Positions 53,466 to 62,880 of a DNA stretch of 64,000 bases are shown here, piece by piece; position 1 is the stretch's first letter, and the number at the start of each line of letters is the position of its first letter. This DNA comes from Paraflavitalea sp966211765. Lineage in GTDB: Bacteria; Bacteroidota; Bacteroidia; Chitinophagales; Chitinophagaceae. Both the position numbers and the translations under genes were made by a program. Where the stretch lies: NCBI GenBank assembly GCA_966211765.1, contig CBIHOV010000001.1:372001-436000 (forward strand). Direction: 5' to 3'. Below the pieces are notes generated by a model. It worked only from the letters and a program-made list of their open reading frames with translations. It searched no databases and was not told the origin of the DNA.

Positions 53466-54227
53466 TTAGACGTCCTTGTTTTGGTAGTACAAGCTAATGG
53501 TAGCAGCTATTACCGCATATGCCGGCGCCAGTACCCATCCTACAATGGGCACCAGGTGCATCAGGTAAAATACCATACCATTGCCAATGGCCAGGCCCTT
53601 GTGCTTGCCAATAAATTCAATGCTTTCTCCGGGAGATAATTTGTGGCGTTCACAACTGTAATCGAGCATGGAGAAACCATAATAATAACATTCTACAAAT
53701 AATACGATCACGGGAGTGACCCAGCCAATGACCGGGAAAAAGGAAAGGGCCAGTAAGAAAATGGAGTATACGGTTTGCCACAGTGTATTGCGCAGGGCCA
53801 GCTTAATGCCCCTTGCCATATCTTTCAGTAATTGCGGCCAGCTAAAAGGGAAGTCCCTGCCCGATAAGATGGCTTCTGTTTTTTCGCTCAGGTAGGCAAA
53901 CAGGGGAGAGCCAATGATCAGGAAAAGGTATTTAAAAAGGGAGAAATAAAACAATACCATGATGAGCCGCACCATGATCTCACCCATCATAAAAACGAAA
54001 CTCAGGAAACCACTTTCCTGGCGGTGCAGCCAGCGGTCAATACCCAGGCTATGACTCAGATAAGTAACAGCGGCCCCCGAAGAGGTCCAGAAAAAATACA
54101 TGCCTACCATAAAAAGGATCGTATACAGGATGCCCGGTATAATGATCCATTTCCACAAATTGTGTTTGGAGATGAACCTGTGAGCTCTCGAATAGGACTG
54201 TATCGCTATTACTATTTCTTTCAGCAA
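53466..54227 (-). CDS. EI24/CysZ-like integral membrane protein
   Basis: A 253-residue membrane protein with several hydrophobic helices (about 25-50, 75-110, 150-175, 215-240) and the EI24 family pattern (LFVECYYYGFSMLDYSCERHKLS; GNGMVFYLMHLVPIVGWVLAPAYAVIAAT). The family includes CysZ sulfate permeases, but the assignment of sulfate transport in Bacteroidota is not proven. The sulfur regulon lies 20 kb away, and none of its palindromes is upstream here. Confidence 0.85.
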   Translation of the reverse strand: MLKEIVIAIQSYSRAHRFISKHNLWKWIIIPGILYTILFMVGMYFFWTSSGAAVTYLSHSLGIDRWLHRQESGFLSFVFMMGEIMVRLIMVLFYFSLFKYLFLIIGSPLFAYLSEKTEAILSGRDFPFSWPQLLKDMARGIKLALRNTLWQTVYSIFLLALSFFPVIGWVTPVIVLFVECYYYGFSMLDYSCERHKLSPGESIEFIGKHKGLAIGNGMVFYLMHLVPIVGWVLAPAYAVIAATISLYYQNKDV

Positions 54228-54321
54228 GTTTTATAAATTTGAGGTGCCCGGGGCAGTGACTCACAGGATAAGGAACGCGCTTGTGCAGTCAAACTTAACA
54301 AATATATCTATTGAATAATCA

Positions 54322-54942
54322 ATGAAAAAACTGGATCAGCATTTTTATAACCGCCCGGATGTGCTCAAAATAGCCAGAGAATTGCTCGGAAAGGTCATAG
54401 TTACTGCCTTTGAAGGGCAGCTTACCTCGGCGCGTATCGTAGAAACCGAGGCCTATGCAGGAGAAAGAGATAGGGCCTCACATGCCTGGGGCGGTCGGCG
54501 TACCAACCGTACTGAAGTGATGTATGGCCTGGGTGGCACCGCTTATGTATACCTGTGTTATGGCATTCACCAGATGTTCAATGTAGTGACCAACCAGCAG
54601 GGCATTCCCCATGCCATCCTGGTACGGGCAGTAGAACCGTTAGAGGGCATCGATATCATGTTGCAACGTACAGGCAAAAAGAAACCAGATCACACACTCA
54701 CCAAAGGCCCCGGTAATGTAGGCAAAGCCCTGGGCTTTTTCACCCGGCATACCGGCCTTTCTTTGCTGGGGGATGAATTGTTCATAGCAGAGGATGGATT
54801 CAAGGTAAAGAAAGCTGATATCCTGGCCACACCCCGTATTGGCGTTGATTATGCGGGGGATGATGCAGCATTGCCTTATCGGTTTATTATTCAGGATAGC
54901 CCTTATGTCAGTGGGAAAAAGATCGGTTATACAAAGAGATAG
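54322..54942 (+). CDS. mpg: DNA-3-methyladenine glycosylase (AAG/MPG type)
   Basis: A 206-residue base-excision glycosylase that removes alkylated purines. Diagnostic segments are FYNRPDVLKIARELLGK, the catalytic VETEAYAGERDRASHAWGG and YLCYGIHQMFNVVTN, and the C-terminal GVDYAGDDAALPYRF. The length is normal. It is divergent from the EI24 gene. Confidence 0.94.
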   Translation: MKKLDQHFYNRPDVLKIARELLGKVIVTAFEGQLTSARIVETEAYAGERDRASHAWGGRRTNRTEVMYGLGGTAYVYLCYGIHQMFNVVTNQQGIPHAILVRAVEPLEGIDIMLQRTGKKKPDHTLTKGPGNVGKALGFFTRHTGLSLLGDELFIAEDGFKVKKADILATPRIGVDYAGDDAALPYRFIIQDSPYVSGKKIGYTKR

Positions 54943-55012
54943 CCGTTGCCACTCTATATTCAAAAAAAGCGAGGCCGAAATTAGTGAGCATTATCGAAGC
55001 ATAAGCTTCTAA

Positions 55013-55024
55013 ATTCTGTATTCT
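55013..55024. repeat. ATTCTGTATTCT intergenic 12-mer (copy 3)
   Basis: An exact 12-nt copy shared with 36104-36115 (reverse) and 52649-52660, just downstream of the PorP/SprF gene. Confidence 0.4.
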
Positions 55025-55027
55025 TCC

Positions 55028-56059
55028 CTAAAACCTCGGACAAGGGATGCCTTTGTTGCCGGGAGGACGGTTGATGTAGATAAGAGATATTTCAATGCCT
55101 CCGCGACTTTGAGAAGCCGTTTTGAGACTGGAAATGTTTACGTCATAAGAAGCGCCCAAACGAAAGCCGCCAAATTCAAGACCCACATAAGGGATCACGG
55201 CATCATTTACATTATTAAAACGGGTCCAGAGACCTGCGTAAAAGTTGGTGGGATTTTCTTCATCTCCATTTACATTGAACCCCATAGCGCCGCCCAATAC
55301 GATATTGTTGGCAGCTGCCTGGCGGCTGAACAATGAACTGAGGTAAATCGTCTTGCTTCGGTCACCCAAAGGAATGGCGCCACCCGCATGTACAGTAATG
55401 CGGGGGTTCAGCGTATAATAAATACCTGTAAAGCTTTCCTGTGGCTTGTTAACATGATAAGCTGATACACCCAGGTAGAAATTATTATAGCCATCAGTAG
55501 AGCCATTGTACAGCGCTCCGAGGCTAAAGTCAAAGTAATTCACGTTGATCACCTGGTTATCGATCATTTCACCACTTTGATTCGTCCAGCCTCCTAATGA
55601 GTCCAGTTCATTCTCAAAGTTGAGTTTGGTGCCATCGAGTCTTTTGTTGGTATAGGTACCCTGGAATCCGATCCCGAGCTGGTGCAGGCCATCTTCATCC
55701 AGTCCTTTATGATAAGCGGTGGTAATACCGATAGAGTTGGTCGTAAGTATGCCATTGGCTGTTCTATCCGTCATGGCCATCACCCCCACGCCCCAGGTAT
55801 CCAGTTCGGATAAACGGTTCCTCATGATCGGGGCATCGAAAGAAGCGGTGGAAGTAATAAAGGCGTTGCTGATGGCAGGCCATTGGTCACGATAGTTACC
55901 TGCTACGCGGAAGTTACCATTGAATTTGCCCGTAAGAGCAGGATTCAGCGAAAGTGGAGATACAAAGAATTGGGAAAAATTAGGATCCTGGGCTGTAACA
56001 GTAGCAGTTTTCAGCATCAGGCAAATAGCCATCAGTATTATTAAATTCCTCATCCGCAT
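55028..56059 (-). CDS. Type IX secretion PorP/SprF-family outer-membrane protein
   Basis: A 343-residue outer-membrane barrel of the PorP/SprF family. A signal peptide (about 1-24, ending VTAQ) is followed by the hallmark DPNFSQFFVSPLSLNPALTGKFNGNFRVAGNYRDQW. Members interact with T9SS components or with single partner adhesins such as SprB. No adhesin gene is next to it, so it may be a general copy. It is one of four T9SS genes in the window and stands apart from the others. Confidence 0.93.
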   Translation of the reverse strand: MRMRNLIILMAICLMLKTATVTAQDPNFSQFFVSPLSLNPALTGKFNGNFRVAGNYRDQWPAISNAFITSTASFDAPIMRNRLSELDTWGVGVMAMTDRTANGILTTNSIGITTAYHKGLDEDGLHQLGIGFQGTYTNKRLDGTKLNFENELDSLGGWTNQSGEMIDNQVINVNYFDFSLGALYNGSTDGYNNFYLGVSAYHVNKPQESFTGIYYTLNPRITVHAGGAIPLGDRSKTIYLSSLFSRQAAANNIVLGGAMGFNVNGDEENPTNFYAGLWTRFNNVNDAVIPYVGLEFGGFRLGASYDVNISSLKTASQSRGGIEISLIYINRPPGNKGIPCPRF

Positions 56060-56119
56060 GGTTGGTACTAACTAAGTAACTCCAAAGTACAACAAAAAGA
56101 GGGAATGTCAATGTAATTT

Positions 56120-56770
56120 TTACATTTGGATTTTTACGCCGAAGGCCAGGTCACCCGCATCTCCCAATCCCGGAACGATATACCCCTTCGCAGTGAGTTC
56201 TTCGTCTATGGCGCCACACCACAATTTCACATTGGGTTCGCTGCGCAGCACATATTCGATGCCCACCGTACAGGCGATGGCTACTACGATATGGATCTCC
56301 CGGGGGTGCCCCTCTTCCCGTAAGTATTGGATGGTTTTGACCAGCGACGAACCCGTTGCCAGCATTGGATCGGAAATGATCACCACCCGGTTTTCAAGTT
56401 CCGGGCAGGAAACATATTCTAAACTAATTTCAAATGATCCGTCCCGCTGGTGTTTCCGGTAGGCAGAAATAAAAGCATTGTCAGCTTTATCAAAATAGTT
56501 CAGCAGGCCCTGGTGCAGGGGAAGACCCGCCCGCAGGATAGTAGCCAGTACCGGTTGTTCCTTTAAAATATCACATACTGAAATGCCCAGCGGGGTTTGC
56601 ACCTCTTTCTCTTCAAAGTCAAGTACTTTACTGATCTCATAGGCTGCTATCTCGCCAATACGCTCAAGGTTGCGGCGGAAACGCATCCTGTCCGTCTGTA
56701 TCTGTACATCACGCAGCTCGCTGATCCATTGAGATACCAGGGAACATTGGTCACTTAAATTGATTACCAT
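56120..56770 (-). CDS. upp: Uracil phosphoribosyltransferase
   Basis: A 216-residue salvage enzyme making UMP from uracil and PRPP. The PRPP-binding motif VVIISDPMLATGSSLVKTI, the LRAGLPLHQGLL loop and the C-terminal uracil-binding KGYIVPGLGDAGDLAFG are intact. It is transcribed alone, divergent from anmK. Confidence 0.95.
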   Translation of the reverse strand: MVINLSDQCSLVSQWISELRDVQIQTDRMRFRRNLERIGEIAAYEISKVLDFEEKEVQTPLGISVCDILKEQPVLATILRAGLPLHQGLLNYFDKADNAFISAYRKHQRDGSFEISLEYVSCPELENRVVIISDPMLATGSSLVKTIQYLREEGHPREIHIVVAIACTVGIEYVLRSEPNVKLWCGAIDEELTAKGYIVPGLGDAGDLAFGVKIQM

Positions 56771-56857
56771 GCTTTAAGTTTTGGATTTTGATGGCGAAGC
56801 CTGACATTTGATAAACAAAACTATAACCTACCATCTGAAATCAGAAATATAAAAATT

Positions 56858-57979
56858 ATGGTATATCGTGTAATCGGGCTCATGAGCGGCAGTTCCCTGG
56901 ACGGGCTGGATATTGCATTTGTCGAATTTCATGAGCAGGCGGGAGCCTGGACCTACGAAATAAAAGCTACTGAATGTTATGCCTACAGTCCTGAATGGAT
57001 AGACAGGTTAAAAAAAGCCACTACCCTTAATGCCCTGGATTACCAGTTGTTGCATACCGCATTTGGACATCATATCGGGCAGTTGGTGAATGCTTTTATT
57101 GAGGAATATAGCCTGGATTACCAGGTCCAGCTCATTGCATCGCATGGGCATACCACCTTCCATGTGCCGGCGCAAAAAATGACCGCCCAGTTGGGCGACG
57201 GGGCCGCTATAGCGGCGGTAACGGGTATCAATGTGGTGAGCGATCTGCGGGCAATGGACCTGGCCCTTGGTGGTCATGGCGCCCCCATTGTGCCCATAGG
57301 AGAAAAGCTGCTGCTGAAAGAATACCCCCTGTTCCTCAATCTGGGAGGTATTGCCAACGTATCGTGCAACCTTACCAATAATTATATCGCATTCGATGTA
57401 TGCCCGGCCAACCGGGTGCTCAATATGCTGGCCAACAAAGCAGGTAAGCCTTTTGATGAAGGTGGGCAGATGGCCGCCGGAGGCGCCCTCCAGCCGGAAT
57501 TATTAAAAACGCTCAATGCATTGGAATACTACCAGCTTCCGGCGCCCAAATCCCTGGCCAATGATTTTGGTACCGATGTTGTATTTCCCCTCGTTACCGG
57601 TCCCCGGTTCAGCACCAGGGATACCTGGATACAGGATACCCTCCGTACCTATGTAGAACATATAGCTGTACAGGTTAAAAAAGCGTTGGAACCTGTGTCG
57701 GCTCCCGACGCTCAGCTCCCGGCTACCGCCACTCAATTGCTCGTTACCGGCGGCGGTGCGCACAATACTTTCCTTGTACAGCGGTTGACGGCCCTGCTCA
57801 GCGACATTAACATAACGGTGATGGTGCCCGATAAGCGGCTCGTGGACTTTAAAGAGGCCATCATCATGGGGTTAATAGGCGTGTTGCGCTGGCGCGAAGA
57901 GAACAATGTACTGGCTTCCGTAACCGGCTCCCTGCGCAATAGTATCGGGGGCGCCGTTTGGATTGGCCAGGAGGCTTAA
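56858..57979 (+). CDS. anmK: Anhydro-N-acetylmuramic acid kinase
   Basis: A 373-residue kinase that recycles peptidoglycan 1,6-anhydroMurNAc by hydrolysing and phosphorylating it. The N-terminal IGLMSGSSLDGLDIAFVEF binds ATP. SHGHTTFHVPA, NLGGIANVS, FDVCPANRVLNMLA and LLVTGGGAHNTFL are family signatures. The neighbours are upp and an M28 peptidase, with no other recycling gene. Confidence 0.95.
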   Translation: MVYRVIGLMSGSSLDGLDIAFVEFHEQAGAWTYEIKATECYAYSPEWIDRLKKATTLNALDYQLLHTAFGHHIGQLVNAFIEEYSLDYQVQLIASHGHTTFHVPAQKMTAQLGDGAAIAAVTGINVVSDLRAMDLALGGHGAPIVPIGEKLLLKEYPLFLNLGGIANVSCNLTNNYIAFDVCPANRVLNMLANKAGKPFDEGGQMAAGGALQPELLKTLNALEYYQLPAPKSLANDFGTDVVFPLVTGPRFSTRDTWIQDTLRTYVEHIAVQVKKALEPVSAPDAQLPATATQLLVTGGGAHNTFLVQRLTALLSDINITVMVPDKRLVDFKEAIIMGLIGVLRWREENNVLASVTGSLRNSIGGAVWIGQEA

Positions 57980-58075
57980 CCCATCCCGAAATACTTAACA
58001 CAGCCGGCGTAATCAGCGCTCAAACATTTCGTATATTGTAACAGTTAGCCCACTTACTGAAGGGTTAAAAATCAA

Positions 58076-59818
58076 ATGCGTAGAACCAATAAACCTGCCA
58101 CAGCCCTACAACTTCTGGTGTTAATCCTGTTATGTTCCGGATCGATCGCCCAACAGGCATCTTCCCGGGAAAAGAAATACTTTAATTTATTAAGATCCCA
58201 ATTTGTTGCTGACAATGCCTACCAAACAGTGGCATTTGTGGAACAGCGATGGCGTATTGCCGGCAATACCGGGTTTAATGAAAGCATATTTTATGTAGAG
58301 AAAATATTGCAACAGGCCGGCTTTGTAAAAGAGACCGGCGGTGAGACAGATGCTACCCTTACTTACCGCATTGAAAAACGGCCCATGCAACGCCCCACCT
58401 GGGAGCCCGTCAAGGCACAATTGTATATTGTTGGAGAAGATAAGCCCCTGCTGGACTTTAGCACCAACCGAAATATGCTGGCTATGTATTCCAGTTCTAC
58501 ATCAGCCGCTGGAGTAACCGCTGAGTTGGTCGATATCGGCAAAGCAAGCGATAAGGACCTGGAAGGAAAAGACCTGACCGGAAAGATCATCCTGGCCGAT
58601 GGAGGCATTGGCAGTGCCTATGCAAAAGCCGTGAAAAAAGGCGCATTGGGCGCTTTGTCCTATTCATTACCAGCCTATACTCAACCGCAAAAGCACACCA
58701 ATTCCATCCAATTCCAGGGCATCCGGTATGAAACAGATTCTACCCAGCGCAAATGGGGTATTCTATTGTCCTATGCTGCCCGGGAAAGACTGAAGGCGGC
58801 ATTGGCCAGGGGCACCGTTCAGGTTAGGGTAGTAACCCAGGCGAGGGTTTACCCTTCCGAAGAGCTGACCATTGTGGCGAATGTACGGGGAACAGTAAAA
58901 CCCAGTGAACGGTTTGTATTTAGCGCGCACGTTCAGGAGCCGGGCGCCAACGACAATGCTACAGGCGTAGGTACCCTGGCCGAAATGGCAAGAGTGACCG
59001 CGCAACTGGTGAAATCCAAAAAAATAGCCCCCGAACGTACCATCACTTTTTTATGGGGCGATGAGATTATTTCTACCAACCGTTATATCAGGGATGATTC
59101 TATCCGGGCACAGGGTATCAGATGGGGCCTGAGCCTCGATATGGTAGGCGAGGATGTTAAAAAAACAGGCGGCAGTTTCCTCATTGAAAAAATGCCCGAT
59201 CCATCGGCTATCTGGACCAGGGGTAATGATAAACACAGTGAATGGGGGGGCTCACCACTCAAAGAATCTGATATGTTTCCCCATTATTTTAATGACCTGC
59301 TCCTCAACCGCTGTCTGCAGGAGTCCAAAGCCACAGGCTGGGTGGTGAATACCAATCCTTTTGAGGGTGGGAGTGACCATACTCCTTTTTTAAATGCTAA
59401 AATTCCCGGATTGCTCATGTGGCATTTTACGGATGTATTTTATCATACCGATGGGGATCGGCTCGACATGGTTTCTGCCGAAGAAATGAAACATGTGGGG
59501 GTGAGTGCTCTGGCAACCGCTTATCTGCTCACCCAGGCCGATCAAAGAACGGCTGTTGTGCTCATCAGGGATATTACAGCCAATGCCCTGCAGCGTTTAC
59601 AAACCGAATGCGCTTTAAGCAAAGAGGTAATACAAAAAGGCGGTGATACCGCTCACGAAAAACATATCCTGGAGGTATGGCGCGATTGGTACCTCACAGC
59701 ACTGGGCAAAACAACAGACATAGCAGTGAATGGAACAAGTAAAAAAATATCCAGGGCCATTGCACAGGCACAAAAAAAGATAAGTGATGAAACTGCCAAA
59801 TGCATAGCCGGGTGGTAA
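58076..59818 (+). CDS. Exported M28-family peptidase with PA domain
   Basis: A 580-residue exported protein with a signal peptide (about 1-25), a PA domain (about 130-260) and an M28 catalytic domain. Metal-site residues are in SAHVQEPGANDNATGVG (His, Asp), FLWGDEI (Glu), LDMVGED and GGSDHTPFL (His). A C-terminal helical extension of about 120 residues is not shared with the first M28 gene. Its preferred peptides are unknown. It is convergent with the GNAT-like gene. Confidence 0.88.
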   Translation: MRRTNKPATALQLLVLILLCSGSIAQQASSREKKYFNLLRSQFVADNAYQTVAFVEQRWRIAGNTGFNESIFYVEKILQQAGFVKETGGETDATLTYRIEKRPMQRPTWEPVKAQLYIVGEDKPLLDFSTNRNMLAMYSSSTSAAGVTAELVDIGKASDKDLEGKDLTGKIILADGGIGSAYAKAVKKGALGALSYSLPAYTQPQKHTNSIQFQGIRYETDSTQRKWGILLSYAARERLKAALARGTVQVRVVTQARVYPSEELTIVANVRGTVKPSERFVFSAHVQEPGANDNATGVGTLAEMARVTAQLVKSKKIAPERTITFLWGDEIISTNRYIRDDSIRAQGIRWGLSLDMVGEDVKKTGGSFLIEKMPDPSAIWTRGNDKHSEWGGSPLKESDMFPHYFNDLLLNRCLQESKATGWVVNTNPFEGGSDHTPFLNAKIPGLLMWHFTDVFYHTDGDRLDMVSAEEMKHVGVSALATAYLLTQADQRTAVVLIRDITANALQRLQTECALSKEVIQKGGDTAHEKHILEVWRDWYLTALGKTTDIAVNGTSKKISRAIAQAQKKISDETAKCIAGW

Positions 59819-59829
59819 GCAGGAATGTT

Positions 59830-60516
59830 TTAATCCATTGTTTTTAGGAAGCTTTCTATGGTGCAGGTATACAGGCGGGATGTTTTTTGCCGCGTTGTCG
59901 TCTTCTTATGAAATATAAACCCTGCTTTTTCCATTTTACTGTTCAGGAATTCATTTTCATCGAGCTGCATAATAACACGTTTTACCTCCTGGAATGAAAA
60001 AAGGAACCCCAGCGTGGTTTGAATAGCGCAAAGCGAATAATTCCCGATCAACAATCTTTCTGGTTTTATCAGGAACTGTAATTTATAATCACCCGGTTTT
60101 ACATTGTATTGCAAGCTAATGTCATCAGCTGTAGCCTGGTAGATATCTGCCTGTGCCAGATTGGTATTATTCATCAGTACCATAAAGGATTGTGCAGTAC
60201 CTGATCCGGCAATGCGGCTGTATATTTCATGCAGGTGCTCTACATGCGCCTCTTTTTTCAGATGGCGTGTATATTCCCATGGCAGCCAATTATAGATGAC
60301 CGGCAGATCGGTCGACAAACACAGCAATCGAATAGAGATGATCACCTGGTCTGTAAGGAAATGCCTGTTATAAATAATATTCTGCACTGTATCATACGAA
60401 ACAGGTTTGCACAGCATTTTGCGTACAACATTAATATTAGCGGCATCAGCAGCGTCACCATTGGCGTCTGCTTTTTCCTGAAATGCAGCGGGTGTTGCAA
60501 TAAAACTGGTGGACAT
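59830..60516 (-). CDS. GNAT-like acetyltransferase, siderophore (IucB/AlcB) type
   Basis: A 228-residue protein. The middle resembles the Acetyltransf_8 group, which includes IucB and AlcB: TDLPVIYNWLPWEY near residue 70, ADIYQATADDISLQYNVKPGD near 125, and a C-terminal KRVIMQLDENEFLNSKMEKAGF that fits the GNAT acetyl-CoA helix. Such enzymes acetylate N-hydroxylysine in siderophore synthesis, but no other siderophore gene is seen. The N-terminal 30 residues are low-complexity. The AraC gene that starts 390 nt away on the other strand is frameshifted, so this may be a decaying locus. Confidence 0.6.
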   Translation of the reverse strand: MSTSFIATPAAFQEKADANGDAADAANINVVRKMLCKPVSYDTVQNIIYNRHFLTDQVIISIRLLCLSTDLPVIYNWLPWEYTRHLKKEAHVEHLHEIYSRIAGSGTAQSFMVLMNNTNLAQADIYQATADDISLQYNVKPGDYKLQFLIKPERLLIGNYSLCAIQTTLGFLFSFQEVKRVIMQLDENEFLNSKMEKAGFIFHKKTTTRQKTSRLYTCTIESFLKTMD

Positions 60517-60908
60517 TACTATTGGTTTTAAGTATGTATACCAGAGCCTTTGACCAGAAAGTGAATAAGAAAGGGTTACGGCGTTAGATGATCTCGATAA
60601 AGGGAGTAAATTAATTGGTCGCTTATCATTGCCGCAGCCAAATTGATAGTATTTGTCTTTCGATTGGCCGGCAAACGCAATAGGAATTTGATTCTTTTTT
60701 CCGAATGTATTGACAATGCCCCTCTATATTTCAATAAAATACTTTGTAATATGTAGCTGAGTGTACAGGGAAACACTTAGCAGATAAGAAAATTGTTAGG
60801 AATACTAACCAATACGGAGGTACTAAAATAAAAATGTAAGTAATGGTTCAATAATTGGATGTATAACCGAAATTGTATCTGCAAAATTGAGCCATTAAAC
60901 CTGTCTTT
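60517..60908. other. AT-rich intergenic region between divergent genes
   Basis: About 390 nt with no gene. It holds the promoters of the GNAT-like gene and the AraC gene, which I cannot place exactly. A short TTAGGAATACTAA near-palindrome lies near 60798. Nothing else recognised. Confidence 0.5.
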
Positions 60909-61885
60909 ATGATTTTCCATATCCTTTCTGAAAGTGAGGGTAATATAGCATTGTCCGATTCGGAACCTACCTGGTTATGGGAATATAAGATCCCTGAATC
61001 CCGCAGTATCACTGCCTCAGGGGCTTTTGGCGACCTGTTGTTTCAGGAAACGTCTGGTAATCAATATTCAGTATGGTATAACAATTACCTGATTAAAAGG
61101 GGCGACCGGCTTACCATTATCCGGGAAGAGCCCGTTTATAAGCTCCGGTTTATTTTGAACAACAGCTTTAATTATTACGACCCCAAAGTGGGTAGCATAC
61201 CCATGCACGAACGAGGCTATAACCTTCTATACGCTCCCATTACCCAGGAAAAAATAAGTTTTAAGGACAAGGCCTATTCCAACCTGGAAATTCATTTTTC
61301 CCACGATTACCTCGCTGCATTTGCAGCTCATTTTACTCATTTGGCCGATTGGCTTCGTAAAACAGAACGCCAGGTATCTACCCGTTTTTGTAAGATAAAC
61401 CAGGTAGCTACAGGCGATATGATGCGCTGCGTGCATGATCTGCTCAACTCTCCTTATACGGGAGAGCTGCGGAAAATGCATTACGATGCTTTGGTGAGGG
61501 AATTGCTGATCATGGTATTATACCAAACTGCCACCCACCCGCTCCGGAAGATCATTAGGTTCACTACCAAAGAAGTGGAGACCTTGTATGAAATAAAAAA
61601 CTTCCTCCTTACGAATATGGACAAACCGTTGAAACTGGAGCAACTGGCGCAAACCTATGATGTTACGCTACGTACTTTGAAGAGGCGTTTTTTACCTTAT
61701 TTGGTGTCAAACTGTACAATTTTGTATTGGACATACGTATGAAACAGGCAAGTATGCTTTTGTTGGAAACAGATACCTCTATAGAGCATATTGCAATCTT
61801 AACGGGTTATCAAAGTTTTGCCAACTTCTCCACTGCGTTTAAGAAGTATTATGGTCACCCCCCTAAGTATTTCCGGAGCCGCTAA
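60909..61885 (+). pseudogene. AraC-family regulator interrupted by a frameshift
   Basis: The first frame encodes 277 residues of an AraC regulator and runs into the HTH region (KLEQLAQTYDVTLRTLKRRF). It then leaves the family pattern and stops at 61742. From about 61694 a second frame (+1) continues the motif: TLFGVKLYNFVLDIRM, then IAILTGYQSFANFSTAFKKYYG, stopping at 61885. Adding one T to the T6 run at 61688-61693 restores the canonical LKRxFxxxFG spacing exactly. It is either a true frameshift in a homopolymer, a phase-variable tract, or a sequencing error. The first helix-turn-helix is intact and the second would be lost. Confidence 0.85.
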
Positions 61886-61899
61886 AGTATTTTGACTTA

Positions 61900-61966
61900 T
61901 TGGTCATTTATGAAAAAAAGAATCCTTCTATCTAAAACAACGGCCTTTGTGAGCAGGTATATTTGT
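61900..61966 (+). repeat. Imperfect direct repeat, copy 1
   Basis: About 67 nt with the pattern ATGAAAAAAA, ATCTAAAACAA, GGTATATTTGTG. It shares the same order with the copy at 62020-62089, ATG to ATG 121 nt apart. A short frame here reads MKKRILLSKTTAFVSRYICA and continues for eight codons. I cannot say whether it is translated. Confidence 0.6.
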
Positions 61967-62019
61967 GCTGCGGTACCGGAAGAAACTTGGCCCTAATGCA
62001 ATCAGGAGTAAGATGAGAT

Positions 62020-62089
62020 AATGGTCAAATATGAAAAAAATACTCCCGGTATCTAAAACAAGCGGCTTGATAGTACGGGTATATTTGTG
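62020..62089 (+). repeat. Imperfect direct repeat, copy 2
   Basis: A second copy of the unit at 61900-61966, about 70 percent identical by eye. It has the same ATGAAAAAAA, GTATCTAAAACAA and GGTATATTTGTG blocks. Its frame reads MKKILPVSKTSGLIVRVYL and then stops. TATATTTG fits a -7 element but no clear TTG lies at the right distance. Confidence 0.6.
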
Positions 62090-62859
62090 AAGAATCAGGA
62101 CGGAGGGTTGAAGAGTGAGAAACAGTATATAGGTTCGGGTTATCAGAATAGATGGAGCACAGGAATAGTTGAACCCGGGCTTTCTTAACAAGGAGTTCAT
62201 GCACGTAATAAAGTTTCGAATGTTGAGGTTGGGCTCTGTATTTTATTATTGCCGTTAGCGGCAACTGATTAATCCGGAATATTGAAATAGTTCACGATCG
62301 ATCAGTTTCATATTCCGGGGTTTGAAAGATAGTCTTAGTCGATCGCATCATGGGCACACGAGAAGTAGCTGTATTCATCCGGGCAGCCGGCCGTGTTACG
62401 GGTTAATGGGTGAAAATCCTTTTTGCAATTGAGGATCCTTTTATTCAACATTAGCCCTGCACACTGAATATACAAGCCTGTTTGATGGTAGGCCGTATAC
62501 CAGCTTACCAGGGTGGTTCCGAATAGGACGGTTTGTATAATTGCCGGCGCCCATTTTTTTGATTTGGAAAGCAGACCATTATAGCTGACCCAAACTAATT
62601 GTTACAAATAGCCAATAGCCATCCCAGGTATTGGTAGACAATAGATCTACAAGATCTTACCTGTCGAAGCTTAGTGTAGACAGGAACGCATCAGCTTTTG
62701 CCCGTCATGCCCCAGGCATGAACCGACAATGTTTTGTAAACCGGTAACCAGGTTTACGCTTCGCATCCGTACCCCTCAGCCAACGAAAAAATAGGATCGA
62801 TGCATTAACAGCAGGCATGTATTGTCTGATAGTTATGATATTGTTCAAAATTAAAAACC
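62090..62859. other. About 770 nt without a recognised gene
   Basis: No frame here has recognisable protein features on either strand. It contains small stem-loops (for example TTGCCG/CGGCAA near 62250 and GTAAACC/GGTTTAC near 62737) and the larger one listed at 62274-62318. With the frameshifted regulator and the direct repeat it looks like decayed or recently rearranged DNA. Confidence 0.5.
62274..62318. repeat. Stem-loop in the gene-free region
   Basis: CCGGAATATTGAAA pairs with TTTCATATTCCGG (one bulged base) around an 18-nt loop. No T run follows, so it is not a standard terminator. Confidence 0.5.
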
Positions 62860-62880
62860 TTGACCATTATACCTTGTTCT

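Noticed and set aside
61928..62264. Two overlapping minus-strand frames in the direct-repeat region
   Set aside because: They overlap each other, have no recognisable domain, and their hydrophobic look comes from AT-rich DNA.
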